48,874 nt of DNA, from NCBI RefSeq assembly GCF_008370645.1, contig NZ_VTZN01000015.1:1-48874 (forward strand), in the 5' to 3' direction. The DNA comes from Mycobacterium simiae (GTDB lineage: Bacteria > Actinomycetota > Actinomycetes > Mycobacteriales > Mycobacteriaceae). Below the pieces are notes generated by a model that ran no database searches, was not told the DNA's origin, and worked only from the letters and a program-made list of their open reading frames with translations. Below are positions 1-8,532 of the stretch, one piece after another. Made by a program: the position numbers and the translations under genes. How positions within the stretch are numbered: the stretch's first letter is position 1; each line of letters begins with the position of its first letter.

Positions 1-2
1 CC

Positions 3-647
3 GTGCTCATCGCGATCGAAGGCGTCGACGGCGCCGGCAAGCGGACGCTGACCGAGGGTCTGCGCAAGGCCTTCGAAGCGGCTGGGAAATCGGTGGCCGC
101 GCTGGCTTTCCCGCGGTATGGCAGCTCGATCACTGCTGACCTGGCCGCGGAGGCGCTGCACGGCCAGCATGGCGACCTCGCGTCGTCGGTGTACGCCATG
201 GCGACGCTGTTCGCACTGGACCGGGCCGGCGCCGGGGCCGAAATCGCCGAGCTGCGCGGCAACTACGACGTGGTGATTCTGGACCGCTATGTTGCCTCCA
301 ACGCGGCCTACAGTGCGGCGCGTCTGCGTCAGGGCGCCGGCGGCGCAGCGGTGGCCTGGGTCCAGCAGCTGGAGTTTCAGAGGATGGGACTGCCCGAGCC
401 CGATTGCCAGGTGCTGCTCGCGGTGTCCACCGAAGTCGCCGCGCAGCGCGCTCGAGACCGGGCCCAAGCCGATCCGGGACGAGCGCGGGACAGCTACGAA
501 CGCGACGAGCAACTGCAGCAGCGCACCGGCGCTGTCTACGCGCAGCTGGCTCGCGCCGAGTGGAGCGGACGATGGTTGGTGGTCGACTCCACGGTCGATC
601 CGGACCGGCTGGCGGCCACTCTTCTGGTCCCAAACGGGCGGTTTTGA
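3..647 (+). CDS. tmk: Thymidylate kinase
   Basis: Phosphorylates dTMP to dTDP with ATP in the cytoplasm, the last specific step to dTTP. The 214-residue product has the P-loop GVDGAGKR at residues 7-14, the DRY motif in VILDRYVASNAAY near residue 95 that holds the nucleotide, and an Arg-rich lid segment (RARDSYERD) around residue 160. Length equals the mycobacterial enzyme. The start is a GTG two bases into the window, so its ribosome binding site is not visible. It lies just ahead of mtrA in the same direction with a 69-nt gap, the usual mycobacterial order. Family identification is certain from motifs and near-identity to Rv3247c as remembered. Confidence 0.97.
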   Translation: MLIAIEGVDGAGKRTLTEGLRKAFEAAGKSVAALAFPRYGSSITADLAAEALHGQHGDLASSVYAMATLFALDRAGAGAEIAELRGNYDVVILDRYVASNAAYSAARLRQGAGGAAVAWVQQLEFQRMGLPEPDCQVLLAVSTEVAAQRARDRAQADPGRARDSYERDEQLQQRTGAVYAQLARAEWSGRWLVVDSTVDPDRLAATLLVPNGRF

Positions 648-716
648 CGGTATTTGCCCGTATCGAATGAGAAACGCCCGTGTGTTGAGTGAGTTTTGTC
701 CCGTTCTGGTGCCAAC

Positions 717-1403
717 ATGGACACCATGAGGCAAAGGATTCTGGTTGTCGACGACGACGCTTCGCTGGCCGAGATGCTCACCATCGTGTTACGCGGGGAG
801 GGCTTCGACACCGCCGTCATCGGCGACGGCACTCAGGCCCTGACCGCGGTGCGTGAGCTGCGCCCCGATTTGGTGCTGTTGGATTTGATGTTGCCCGGCA
901 TGAACGGCATCGACGTGTGCCGGGTCTTGCGCGCCGATTCGGGTGTGCCGATCGTCATGCTCACCGCCAAAACCGACACCGTGGACGTGGTGCTAGGTCT
1001 TGAATCGGGGGCTGACGACTACATCATGAAGCCCTTCAAGCCCAAAGAGCTGGTCGCGCGGGTGCGGGCGCGCCTGCGCCGCAATGACGACGAACCCGCC
1101 GAGATGCTGTCCATCGCCGACGTCGATATAGACGTGCCGGCACACAAGGTGACCCGCAACGGCGAGCAGATCTCGCTGACGCCGTTGGAATTCGACCTAC
1201 TGGTCGCGCTGGCACGCAAACCCCGTCAGGTGTTTACTCGTGATGTGCTGCTCGAACAGGTGTGGGGATACCGGCACCCGGCGGACACCCGCCTGGTGAA
1301 CGTCCACGTTCAGCGTCTGCGGGCCAAGGTGGAGAAAGACCCTGAAAACCCGACCGTGGTTCTGACCGTTCGAGGAGTGGGATACAAGGCCGGACCTCCG
1401 TGA
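717..1403 (+). CDS. mtrA: Response regulator MtrA, OmpR/PhoB class
   Basis: DNA-binding response regulator of the essential MtrAB system, which links cell division, replication origin activity and wall hydrolase expression in mycobacteria. It has 228 residues: a receiver domain (1-120) with acidic pocket D12-D14, phospho-acceptor D56, T83 and K105, then a winged-helix domain (about 130-225) ending in the typical VLTVRGVGYK strand. I chose ATG 717 because it gives the canonical N terminus MDTMRQRILVVDDD; an in-frame start at 696 would add seven residues with no family support. No good Shine-Dalgarno precedes it. The 69 bases after tmk must hold its promoter. Sequence is essentially that of M. 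tuberculosis MtrA, as expected for a nearly invariant protein. Confidence 0.98.
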   Translation: MDTMRQRILVVDDDASLAEMLTIVLRGEGFDTAVIGDGTQALTAVRELRPDLVLLDLMLPGMNGIDVCRVLRADSGVPIVMLTAKTDTVDVVLGLESGADDYIMKPFKPKELVARVRARLRRNDDEPAEMLSIADVDIDVPAHKVTRNGEQISLTPLEFDLLVALARKPRQVFTRDVLLEQVWGYRHPADTRLVNVHVQRLRAKVEKDPENPTVVLTVRGVGYKAGPP

Positions 1404-1476
1404 TCCCCCCCGGAGACGATGCAGAGCGCAGCGATGCTGAGGTGGGGGCACCACCCGCTTGCGGGGGACGGCGCCG

Positions 1477-3168
1477 GTGATCTTCGGCTCTCGGCGACGC
1501 ACCAGGAGTCGTTGGGGGCGCTCTGGCCCAATGACACGCGGTGTGAGCGCGTTGAGCCGCGCTGTTGCCATTGCGTGGCGTCGATCGCTGCAACTGCGAG
1601 TCGTAGCCTTGACGCTGGGGCTTTCGCTCGCGGTGATCCTGGCGTTGGGCTTTGTGCTGACCAGCCAAGTCACCAACCGGGTGCTCGACGTCAAGGTCAA
1701 AGCCGCGATCGAGCAGATCGAGCGAGCCCGCACCACCGTCAGCGGCATCGTCAACGGTGAAGAGACGCGCTCGCTGGACAGCAGCTTGCAGCTTGCGCGC
1801 AACACCTTGACCTCGAAAACGGATCCCGCCACCGGCGCGGGCCTCGCCGGTGCTTTCGATGCCGTGCTGATGGTGCCGGGAGATGGGCCGCGCGCCGCCT
1901 CGACCGCAGGACCGGTCGATCAGGTGCCCAGCGCATTACGTGGCTTTGTCAAGGCCGGGCAGGCTGCTTACCAGTACGCAATGGTGCACACTGACGGATT
2001 CTCCGGACCGGCGCTCGTCGTCGGTACGCCGACCTCCTCGCGGGTGGCCAACCTGGAGCTGTACCTGATCTTCCCGCTCGCCAATGAACAGGCCACCATC
2101 ACGCTCGTGCGCAGCACAATGGCCACCGGTGGCTTGGTGCTGCTGGTCTTGCTGGCCGGCATTGCGCTGCTGGTTTCGCGCCAAGTGGTGGTGCCGGTGC
2201 GGTCGGCGTCGCGGATCGCCGAACGGTTCGCCGAAGGGCACCTGTCGGAACGGATGCCCGTCCGCGGCGAAGACGACATGGCCCGGCTGGCGGTGTCTTT
2301 CAACGATATGGCCGAGAGCCTGTCCCGGCAGATCACCCAACTCGAAGAGTTTGGCAACCTACAGCGCCGCTTCACTTCCGACGTCAGCCACGAATTGCGC
2401 ACCCCGTTGACCACCGTGCGCATGGCCGCTGACTTGATCTATGACCACAGCGCCGATCTCGACCCGGCGCTGCGACGCTCCACCGAGCTTATGGTCAGCG
2501 AGCTGGACCGATTCGAGACGCTGCTCAACGACTTGTTGGAAATATCCCGGCACGACGCCGGCGTGGCCGAACTGTCTGTTGAGGCGGTCGACCTGCGGGC
2601 CACCGTCAACAACGCGCTGAGCAGCGTAGGTCACCTGGCCGAGGAGGCCGGCATCGAGTTGCTCGTGGACCTGCCCGCCGAAGAGGTGATCGCCGAAGTC
2701 GATGCCCGCCGGGTAGAACGGATCTTGCGCAACCTGATTGCCAATGCCATCGACCACGCCGAGCACAAACCGGTGCGGATCCGGATGGGCGCCGACGAAG
2801 ATACCGTCGCGGTCACGGTGCGCGACTATGGCGTCGGGCTACGGCCGGGTGAGGAGAAGCTGGTGTTCAGCCGGTTCTGGCGCGCGGATCCATCCCGGGT
2901 ACGGCGGTCCGGCGGCACTGGGTTGGGGCTGGCGATCAGCGTCGAAGATGCCAGGTTGCACCAGGGCCGGCTAGAAGCCTGGGGTGAACCCGGCCAAGGT
3001 GCCTGCTTCCGGTTGACGCTTCCGCTGGTCCGCGGCCACAAAGTGACCACCAGTCCGCTGCCCATGAAACCCATCCCGCAACCGGTCTCCCAACCCATTC
3101 CGCAACCCAGTGCCCCCGAACATAAGGAGCGGCCGCGGCCGCGCGAGCACGCCGACTGGAGCGGATGA
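1477..3168 (+). CDS. mtrB: Sensor histidine kinase MtrB
   Basis: Membrane sensor kinase that phosphorylates MtrA. Order of parts in the 563-residue product: basic cytoplasmic N terminus, first membrane helix (about 30-55, [17 protein letters not shown]), extracytoplasmic sensor domain, second helix (about 205-230, [16 protein letters not shown]), HAMP linker, H-box [10 protein letters not shown] with phospho-acceptor His305, then the ATPase domain with N box [13 protein letters not shown]1 DYGVGL, F box FSRFWR and G2 GGTGLGLA. The tail is a PxPQP repeat followed by a charged end, as in other mycobacterial MtrB. GTG 1477 is preceded by GGGGGA at 1463-1468 and yields His305, the residue number known for M. 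tuberculosis. Its stop overlaps the lpqB start by four bases (ATGA), so the two are translationally coupled. Confidence 0.97.
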   Translation: MIFGSRRRTRSRWGRSGPMTRGVSALSRAVAIAWRRSLQLRVVALTLGLSLAVILALGFVLTSQVTNRVLDVKVKAAIEQIERARTTVSGIVNGEETRSLDSSLQLARNTLTSKTDPATGAGLAGAFDAVLMVPGDGPRAASTAGPVDQVPSALRGFVKAGQAAYQYAMVHTDGFSGPALVVGTPTSSRVANLELYLIFPLANEQATITLVRSTMATGGLVLLVLLAGIALLVSRQVVVPVRSASRIAERFAEGHLSERMPVRGEDDMARLAVSFNDMAESLSRQITQLEEFGNLQRRFTSDVSHELRTPLTTVRMAADLIYDHSADLDPALRRSTELMVSELDRFETLLNDLLEISRHDAGVAELSVEAVDLRATVNNALSSVGHLAEEAGIELLVDLPAEEVIAEVDARRVERILRNLIANAIDHAEHKPVRIRMGADEDTVAVTVRDYGVGLRPGEEKLVFSRFWRADPSRVRRSGGTGLGLAISVEDARLHQGRLEAWGEPGQGACFRLTLPLVRGHKVTTSPLPMKPIPQPVSQPIPQPSAPEHKERPRPREHADWSG

Positions 3169-4934
3169 TGCGGCGACTCAGGGCGGTTCTGGCCACGCTG
3201 CTGCTGGCCGGGTCACTCGTCGGCTGCGCGAGCGTGCCCAGCTCGTCGGCTCCCCAGGCCATCGGCACCGTGGAGCGGCCTGCGCCGTCGAACCTGCCCA
3301 AGCCCACGCCGGGCATGGATCCCGACGTGCTCCTGCGCGAATTTCTCAAGGCAACAGCTGACCCGGCCAATCGACATCTGGCGGCACGCCAGTTCCTCAC
3401 CCAATCGGCGTCCAACGCGTGGGACGATGCCGGTAGCGCGCTGCTGATCGACCATGTGGTTTTCGTCGAAACCCGTGCAGCTGAACGGGTTACGGCGACC
3501 ATGCGGGCAGATATCCTGGGCTCCCTGTCCGACATGGGCGTCTTCGAGACAGCAGAAGGCCAGCTGCCGGAACCGGGTCCGATCGAGTTGGTCAAGACGT
3601 CCGGTGGTTGGCGCATTGACCGGCTGCCCAACGGCGTTTTCCTGGACTGGCAGCAATTCCAGTCGACCTATAAGCGCAACACCCTCTACTTCGCCGACCC
3701 CACCGGCAGGACCGTGGTTCCCGATCCGCGCTATGTCGCGGTGTCCGATCATGATCAGCTGGCCACTGAACTCGTCTCCAAGCTGCTGGCCGGTCCGCGT
3801 CCGGAGATGGCGCATACGGTGCGTAACCTACTGGCTCCGCCGCTGCGGCTGCGCGGTCCGGTGACCCGAGCCGATGGCGGCAAGGCCGGTATCGGAAAGG
3901 GGTATGGCGGCGCGCGCGTCGACCTGGAGAAGCTGTCGACCACCGATCCGCACAGCAGGCAATTGCTTGCTGCACAGATCATTTGGACGCTGGCCCGAGC
4001 CGACATCAGAGGGCCGTACGTGATCAACGCCGACGGCGCACCGCTCGACGATAGGTTCGCTGAAGGATGGAACACCTCCGACGTCGCCGCCACCGACCCG
4101 GGTGTGGCCGATGGTGCCGGGGCAGGTTTGCACGCGCTGGTGGGCGGGTCGCTGGTGGCGCTGGACGGGCAGCGGATCACCACCATGCCCGGAGCCTTCG
4201 GACGGATGGGAGACCAGACAGGTGCCGCCCTATCCCGCAGCGGGCGCCAGGTGGCCTCCGTCGTGACGTTGCGGCGTGGCGCCCCTGATGTGGCGGCCTC
4301 GTTGTGGATCGGCGATCTTGGCGGCGAGGCGGTCCAGTCCGCCGATGGCCACAACCTTTCGCGGCCTAGCTGGTCGCTGGACGACGCGGTGTGGGTGGTG
4401 GTCGACACCAACATCGTGCTGCGGGCAATTCAGGAACCTGCATCGGGACAGCCCGCGCGGATCCCGGTTGACGCTACCGCGGTGTCCAGTCGCTTTCCCG
4501 GGGCGATCACCGACCTACAGTTGTCGCGCGACGGGACTCGTGCCGCGATGGTGATCGACGGGCAGGTGATTCTCGCCGGTGTCGAACAGACCCAGGCGGG
4601 CCAATTCGCCCTGACCTATCCACGGCGGCTGGGTTTCGGGCTGGGGAGCTCCGTGGTGTCGTTGTCCTGGCGCACCGGCGACGACATCGCGGTGACGCGC
4701 AACGATGCCACGCATCCGGTGTCGTATGTGAACCTCGACGGGGTGAACTCTGACGCGCCGTCCCGCGGATTGCAGATACCGCTGTTTGCCATCGCGGCTA
4801 ATCCGTCGACGGTGTACGTGGCCGCCCCGCAAGGGGTCCTGGCGTATTCGGCGTCGGCCGCCGACGGTCAACAAGGCTGGTCTGAGGTAGCGGGCCTGAT
4901 GGTGGCCGGGGCCACACCAGTACTGCCCGGATGA
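3165..4934 (+). CDS. lpqB: Lipoprotein LpqB
   Basis: Cell-surface lipoprotein that binds the extracellular part of MtrB and tunes MtrA phosphorylation (known from M. smegmatis). The product has 589 residues. Residues 1-20 are a lipoprotein signal peptide ending in the lipobox LVGC, with C21 as the lipidated cysteine. A GerMN-type domain follows (about 40-300), then a beta-propeller-like C-terminal half with repeats such as [15 protein letters not shown] and [10 protein letters not shown]. The start ATG lies inside the end of mtrB; the next codon is also ATG, so the exact first residue is uncertain by one. Slightly longer than the 583 residues I recall for M. tuberculosis. Third gene of the mtrAB-lpqB operon. 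Confidence 0.96.
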   Translation: MMRRLRAVLATLLLAGSLVGCASVPSSSAPQAIGTVERPAPSNLPKPTPGMDPDVLLREFLKATADPANRHLAARQFLTQSASNAWDDAGSALLIDHVVFVETRAAERVTATMRADILGSLSDMGVFETAEGQLPEPGPIELVKTSGGWRIDRLPNGVFLDWQQFQSTYKRNTLYFADPTGRTVVPDPRYVAVSDHDQLATELVSKLLAGPRPEMAHTVRNLLAPPLRLRGPVTRADGGKAGIGKGYGGARVDLEKLSTTDPHSRQLLAAQIIWTLARADIRGPYVINADGAPLDDRFAEGWNTSDVAATDPGVADGAGAGLHALVGGSLVALDGQRITTMPGAFGRMGDQTGAALSRSGRQVASVVTLRRGAPDVAASLWIGDLGGEAVQSADGHNLSRPSWSLDDAVWVVVDTNIVLRAIQEPASGQPARIPVDATAVSSRFPGAITDLQLSRDGTRAAMVIDGQVILAGVEQTQAGQFALTYPRRLGFGLGSSVVSLSWRTGDDIAVTRNDATHPVSYVNLDGVNSDAPSRGLQIPLFAIAANPSTVYVAAPQGVLAYSASAADGQQGWSEVAGLMVAGATPVLPG

Positions 4935-4989
4935 GTGCTGCGCTGAGCTGACCTCACCGGCTACCCTCGCAGTGAGGAGGCGCTTATCG

Positions 4990-5832
4990 ATGTCGCCGAA
5001 AGTTCCCTTCCTGCGGTGGGAAGATCCGTTTCGCGCGCTGGATATGCTGGCCTCATTGTGGTCGTCGACCGGATTGCCGTCGGTGAGTGCCGGCGCCGCC
5101 CAGGCGGTTTCCATGCCCTACCGGACGCTGTTCATGACGCTGCAGCAACTGCTCGTCGGCAAGGAAGTCACGGTGCGCATCGGTGGCGACGACGTGGTGC
5201 TGACTGTCACCGAGTTGAATTCTGACCTCGACCCGCAGGGGTTGGCTGTTGGTCAGCTCGGCGAAGTCAGGGTAGCCGCGCGCGACGTTAGGTGGGGCGA
5301 TGACCAATCAAGGCACCACTTGCACAGCGCCGTGGCGGTCCTGCGCAACGTCCATATCCGTCCAGGCGTGCCGCCGCTGGTGGTGGCCGCTCCCACCAGG
5401 TTGTCGTCAGTGCTGCCGACGGAGATCTTCGATGATGTGCTGCGGCAGGTGGCTCCGCAACTGCGCAGCGAGCTGCGGGAAGACGGCACCGCCCGGCTGC
5501 GCTGGGCGCGACGCCCCGGTTGGGGCGGGGTGGAGGTGAACGCCGACGTGGTTGGGACGACATTGTGGCTGCGGCCGCGCGCGGTGATCGCCGGGCACCG
5601 GCGATGGCGGTTGCCGATGCGGACTCCCGCCTATCAGGTGCCGCTGCCCGAGCTGCCGCATGGGTTGCTGCTCACCGACGTTAGCCTGGAACCGGGTTCG
5701 CTGAAGCTGTCTGCGCTGCTTCCGGAGTGGCGGATGGAGTTGCCGTTGCGGCATCTTGAGGAGCTGATCACCCGATTGAGTCAGGGTGCGCTCAGCTTCA
5801 GCTGGCCTTCGTTGCTACGAGGTTCAGACTGA
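4990..5832 (+). CDS. DUF2993 / LmeA-like conserved protein (Rv3243c type)
   Basis: Conserved mycobacterial protein of 280 residues. No signal peptide and no membrane helix are apparent. The pattern of long alternating hydrophobic strands (VTVRIGGDDVVLTVTEL, GLAVGQLGEVRVAARDV, GLLLTDVSLEPGSLKLSALL) with repeated domain halves resembles the lipid-binding DUF2993 (LmeA) fold, an assignment I make from pattern only. Start ATG 4990 is fixed by a near-perfect Shine-Dalgarno GAGGAGG at 4974-4980, nine bases upstream; an in-frame GTG at 4972 overlaps that site and is rejected. It follows lpqB by 55 bases in the same direction, so it may belong to the mtrAB-lpqB transcript and could act on envelope lipids, but that role is inference. 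Confidence 0.82.
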   Translation: MSPKVPFLRWEDPFRALDMLASLWSSTGLPSVSAGAAQAVSMPYRTLFMTLQQLLVGKEVTVRIGGDDVVLTVTELNSDLDPQGLAVGQLGEVRVAARDVRWGDDQSRHHLHSAVAVLRNVHIRPGVPPLVVAAPTRLSSVLPTEIFDDVLRQVAPQLRSELREDGTARLRWARRPGWGGVEVNADVVGTTLWLRPRAVIAGHRRWRLPMRTPAYQVPLPELPHGLLLTDVSLEPGSLKLSALLPEWRMELPLRHLEELITRLSQGALSFSWPSLLRGSD

Positions 5833-5865
5833 TTGCCGGCACGGGGGCGCCTCCGGGTGTGGCAA
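5833..5865 (+). terminator. Possible hairpin after the DUF2993-like gene
   Basis: TTGCC at 5833-5837 pairs with GGCAA at 5861-5865, and the next bases (GCAC against GTGT) can extend the stem imperfectly around a GC-rich loop. It starts right after the stop codon. There is no T-run, which is common for mycobacterial terminators, so function is only suggested. The following 219 bases up to 6084 contain no convincing gene. Confidence 0.35.
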
Positions 5866-6084
5866 GCGCTCGCGAAATGAACGATGAGGTCTTCATTTGC
5901 TGGAACGGCATCCCGGTTAGCCCGCGGCTTCGTTCCGCAAGTCACTATTTGGGAAAGCCGGGGTCACGACGCGGTCGGTGCGCTGTATCGGTTCGGCAAC
6001 CAAGATTTCCGGGTCTAGGCAAGCATTCGGAGCACCGATACGGTTCCATTGCCACGCTGATGGCGGGCACCCGGACAATGACGA

Positions 6085-6654
6085 ATGGAGTTGGCGTTGC
6101 AGCTGGTCGATCGATTCTGCGTCGCAGTTGCTGGCGGTGTGGGTTTATGCTGCGCCGCTTTAGCGTTCAGTCCGGGCCTGTCAGCCAGTCCATTGCCGGC
6201 CGGCGGTCCGACCTGCATCGAGCAATTTGCAGCGCTCGGTTCGGTCGCGCCGATAGGTGCCGCTCCAGTGGTGCTGCCTGGCCCGGCGGTAGCCGGACCT
6301 GTGCCCCTCGCGCCAGTGGCTCCGGTGGTGCCGATCGCGCCGGTGGTGCCGGTTGGGCCGGTGGTGCCGGTAGTGCCGGTTGGACCGGTGGTTCCGGTAA
6401 CTCCGGTCGCGCCAGTTGCTGGCGCTGCTGCACCAGCTGAGGCCGCGCCGGCTGCTGCTCCGGTAGTGATGGCTGGCGGCTCGGGTAAGGGTGCGCCGAC
6501 CAATCCGACTGCGCCGGTACTCGAACCGGCGGTTTTGCCCGGTCCGCCCGCGCCTGCGGCAGCGGGGCCGCCACCGGCGCCCATCTCGGCAATCCTGGCG
6601 GGGGTCGCGACGCCGCTTCCGGCGTGCGCAGCAGCTGGCGCCCCCGCGGAGTAG
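6085..6654 (+). CDS. Putative secreted Pro/Val/Ala-rich repeat protein
   Basis: Unrecognised 189-residue protein. Residues 1-35 look like a signal peptide: one Arg at position 10, a hydrophobic stretch (FCVAVAGGVGLCCAALAF) and a possible cleavage site near LSASPLP. The rest is low-complexity: a run of PVVP-type units (PVAPVVPI, APVVPVGP, VVPVVPVG) at about residues 73-111, then an Ala/Pro-rich tail. Cysteines at C44 and near the C terminus (C182) might form one disulfide. No clear Shine-Dalgarno precedes ATG 6085. The opposite strand is also open over the repeat, so coding here rests on the signal peptide. A surface-exposed or wall-associated protein is the natural guess. I recall no equivalent between Rv3243c and Rv3242c. 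Confidence 0.6.
   Translation: MELALQLVDRFCVAVAGGVGLCCAALAFSPGLSASPLPAGGPTCIEQFAALGSVAPIGAAPVVLPGPAVAGPVPLAPVAPVVPIAPVVPVGPVVPVVPVGPVVPVTPVAPVAGAAAPAEAAPAAAPVVMAGGSGKGAPTNPTAPVLEPAVLPGPPAPAAAGPPPAPISAILAGVATPLPACAAAGAPAE
6301..6417 (+). repeat. Imperfect short tandem repeat encoding Pro-Val units
   Basis: Repeats of a GCCGGTGGTGCCGGT-like unit, diverged mainly at third codon positions. On the plus strand they encode PVVPVG/PVVPVV units; on the minus strand the same DNA reads as Gly-Thr-Thr / Gly-Pro-Thr triplets. The variation between units suggests an old repeat under some coding constraint, not a recent expansion. Confidence 0.75.
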
Positions 6655-6792
6655 GGGCGCGTTATCCCACCCGCACCGGCGCTGCGTCGGACTACATGTG
6701 GCTGACGTCCTCAACCGCTATCGACCGAACCGCCCACGGAGCCGAGGACACGTAGCGTCACGGTTGTCAGTTCTCGCCGGCACACTGACACC

Positions 6793-7422
6793 GTGCTCGA
6801 CCTAGTCCTTCCGCTGCAATGCGGCGGCTGCGGCGCTTCGGCAACGCGATGGTGTCCAGCGTGCGCAGCCGATCTCGTGGTCAAATCCGGCGAACCGCAC
6901 GTGGTCAACCCCCGGGTGGAGCCGCAGGTCCCGGTTTTCGCGCTCGGCGGCTATGCCGGCGCGCGTCGCCAAGCGATCCTGGCGATAAAGGAGCACGGCC
7001 GCCGCGATCTAGTCGCACCACTGGCCCGGGCCCTGGCCATCGGCGTGCACCGGCTGCTGTGCTGGGGCATGATCGATACTCCGCTGACGCTGGTGCCCGC
7101 GCCGACACGGCGATCGGCGGCGCGCCAGCGTGGGGGAGACCCCGTCACCCGAATGGCCCGCGCCGCGGTGGCGGGCCATCCGGACATCAGTGTGGTCCAG
7201 GCGTTGCGAATGAGAGCGCTAGCCCGCGACTCGGTGGGCTTGGGAATCTCCGCCCGTGAGCGCAACATCGCGGGCCGGGTACTGCTGCGCACCCGGCCAA
7301 GCACCGAAGTCCTGATCGTCGACGACATCGTCACCACCGGAGCGACGGTGCGCGAGTCGGTCCGGGTGCTGCAGGGCGCTGGTGTAAGGGTGGTTGCCGT
7401 GCTGGCGGTCGCAGCGGCGTGA
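6793..7422 (+). CDS. ComF-family phosphoribosyltransferase-like protein
   Basis: 209-residue ComF-type protein (Rv3242c equivalent). The N terminus carries a Cys4 zinc-finger pattern, CGGC ... CPAC (residues 10-13 and 21-24). The C-terminal half is a type I phosphoribosyltransferase fold with the PRPP-binding motif VLIVDDIVTTGATV near residues 173-187. ComF proteins are linked to DNA uptake in competent bacteria, but in mycobacteria the substrate and role are unknown. GTG 6793 is the first good start giving the zinc finger; a weak ribosome site precedes it. A strong hairpin begins five bases after the stop (7427-7447), suggesting the transcript ends there. Confidence 0.88.
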   Translation: MLDLVLPLQCGGCGASATRWCPACAADLVVKSGEPHVVNPRVEPQVPVFALGGYAGARRQAILAIKEHGRRDLVAPLARALAIGVHRLLCWGMIDTPLTLVPAPTRRSAARQRGGDPVTRMARAAVAGHPDISVVQALRMRALARDSVGLGISARERNIAGRVLLRTRPSTEVLIVDDIVTTGATVRESVRVLQGAGVRVVAVLAVAAA

Positions 7423-7426
7423 CAAC

Positions 7427-7447
7427 CCGCGCCATGGCTTGGCGCGG
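7427..7447 (+). terminator. Hairpin terminator after the comF-like gene
   Basis: Perfect 8-bp inverted repeat CCGCGCCA (7427-7434) / TGGCGCGG (7440-7447) with a 5-base loop, placed immediately after the stop codon. No T-tract follows. Position and perfection make a terminator likely. Confidence 0.6.
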
Positions 7448-7758
7448 CGGCTGGTCGCGCAACCCAAGGAATGTGCCACAAGACCGCCAAGAACTCGCAA
7501 AAGGCCGGCCAATTCAGTAGCACCGTAGGGTGAACACAAGCTAACGTCGAAATCAGATCTATGGACTCGAACTCATCATCAGCCATGTTTCCAAAGTTGA
7601 CGCGCTACCCGCGGTAGGAGGTGAGTGTTCGGCATCTTGCACCGGCGGGCAGCCTGCGGCGGTGATCGCGCTAGGACCGCTCTAACCCTGTCGGTGTGTA
7701 TCTGAAGACCCGGCACGCAGGGCGCGTGCGACGTGAAAAGAGAAACGAGTTGTCACGA
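7448..7758 (+). promoter_or_regulatory. Leader and promoter region of the hibernation factor gene
   Basis: No gene is evident in this stretch of about 310 bases. It contains a TAGGGT that could serve as a -10 element near 7527-7532. It also holds an 18-codon open frame from ATG 7561 to TAG 7617 and a purine-rich AGGAGG at 7616-7621 that is not followed by a convincing gene. A long regulated leader for the downstream stress gene is possible but unproven. Confidence 0.35.
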
Positions 7759-8448
7759 ATGTCAAGGCCAACTGTGGAATCCGATCAGGTCTTGGACCAA
7801 GCGCCGGCTGACACCGACCAGCAGGCGGAGCCGAAAGCGAACGCCGAGATCGTGTTCAAAGGCCGCAATGTGGAGATCCCCGACCACTTCCGCATCTACG
7901 TTTCGCAAAAACTTGCTCGCCTGGAGCGGTTCGACCGAACTATCTATCTGTTCGACGTCGAACTCGACCACGAACGCAATCGTCGCCAACGCAAGTCCTG
8001 TCAGCGGGTGGAGATCACTGCTCGCGGCCGCGGGCCGATAGCCCGCGGTGAGGCCTGCGCCGACAGCTTCTATGCCGCGGTTGAATCCGCCGTCGCAAAG
8101 CTGGAGAACCGGCTGCGCCGCAGCAAAGACCGCCGCAAAGTGCACTACGGCGACAAGACCCCCGTGTCACTGTCCGAGGCCACCGCGGTAGCGCCACCTC
8201 CGGATAAGGCGTTCGAAGCCCAGCCCGGCGAGCCGCACGATCATGATGGCGCAGGCCTGGACCATGAGCCGGGTCGCATCGTCCGAGTCAAGGAGCACCC
8301 GGGCAAGCCGATGTCCGTCGACGACGCGCTCTACGAAATGGAGCTTGTCGGACACGACTTCTTCTTGTTCTTCGACAAGGAGACTGAACGGCCGACCGTC
8401 GTCTATCGCCGGCACGCCTACGACTATGGTTTGATCCGGCTGGCTTGA
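7759..8448 (+). CDS. Ribosome hibernation promoting factor, long form (RafS/MPY type)
   Basis: Binds the 30S subunit in stationary phase and promotes inactive or dimeric ribosomes. The 229-residue product has an N-terminal HPF/YfiA domain (about 28-125, with EIPDHFRIYVSQKL and the basic RNA-facing segment HERNRRQRKSCQRVE), an acidic linker, and the C-terminal dimerisation domain of long HPFs (about 170-229, GKPMSVDDALYEMELVGHDFFLFFD). It corresponds to Rv3241c (RafS); mycobacteria have a second, DosR-controlled paralogue elsewhere. ATG 7759 is taken as start; an upstream in-frame TTG at 7750 has a better-spaced AAAAGAG, so three more residues are possible. Directly upstream of secA1 as usual. 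Confidence 0.93.
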   Translation: MSRPTVESDQVLDQAPADTDQQAEPKANAEIVFKGRNVEIPDHFRIYVSQKLARLERFDRTIYLFDVELDHERNRRQRKSCQRVEITARGRGPIARGEACADSFYAAVESAVAKLENRLRRSKDRRKVHYGDKTPVSLSEATAVAPPPDKAFEAQPGEPHDHDGAGLDHEPGRIVRVKEHPGKPMSVDDALYEMELVGHDFFLFFDKETERPTVVYRRHAYDYGLIRLA

Positions 8449-8532
8449 CGATCACCGGCGAAATCCTGGGCGTCACCTACGATGGGAGTCGCCGCTTTAA
8501 CAAGAAGACTCCTACCCACAAGGGATATAGCT

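Noticed and set aside
1404..1476. In-frame extension of mtrB upstream to 1459 and further
   Set aside because: GTG 1477 has a good ribosome site and gives His305, the known residue number.
5859..6440. Plus-strand open frame between the DUF2993-like gene and the repeat protein
   Set aside because: Arg/Ser/Cys-rich composition typical of a shadow frame, no recognisable domain and it runs through the repeat in another frame.
6015..6584. Minus-strand open frame with collagen-like Gly-Thr-Thr/Gly-Pro-Thr repeats
   Set aside because: It has no signal peptide, ribosome site or promoter, and mirrors a plus-strand frame that has a signal peptide. Kept only as a finding.
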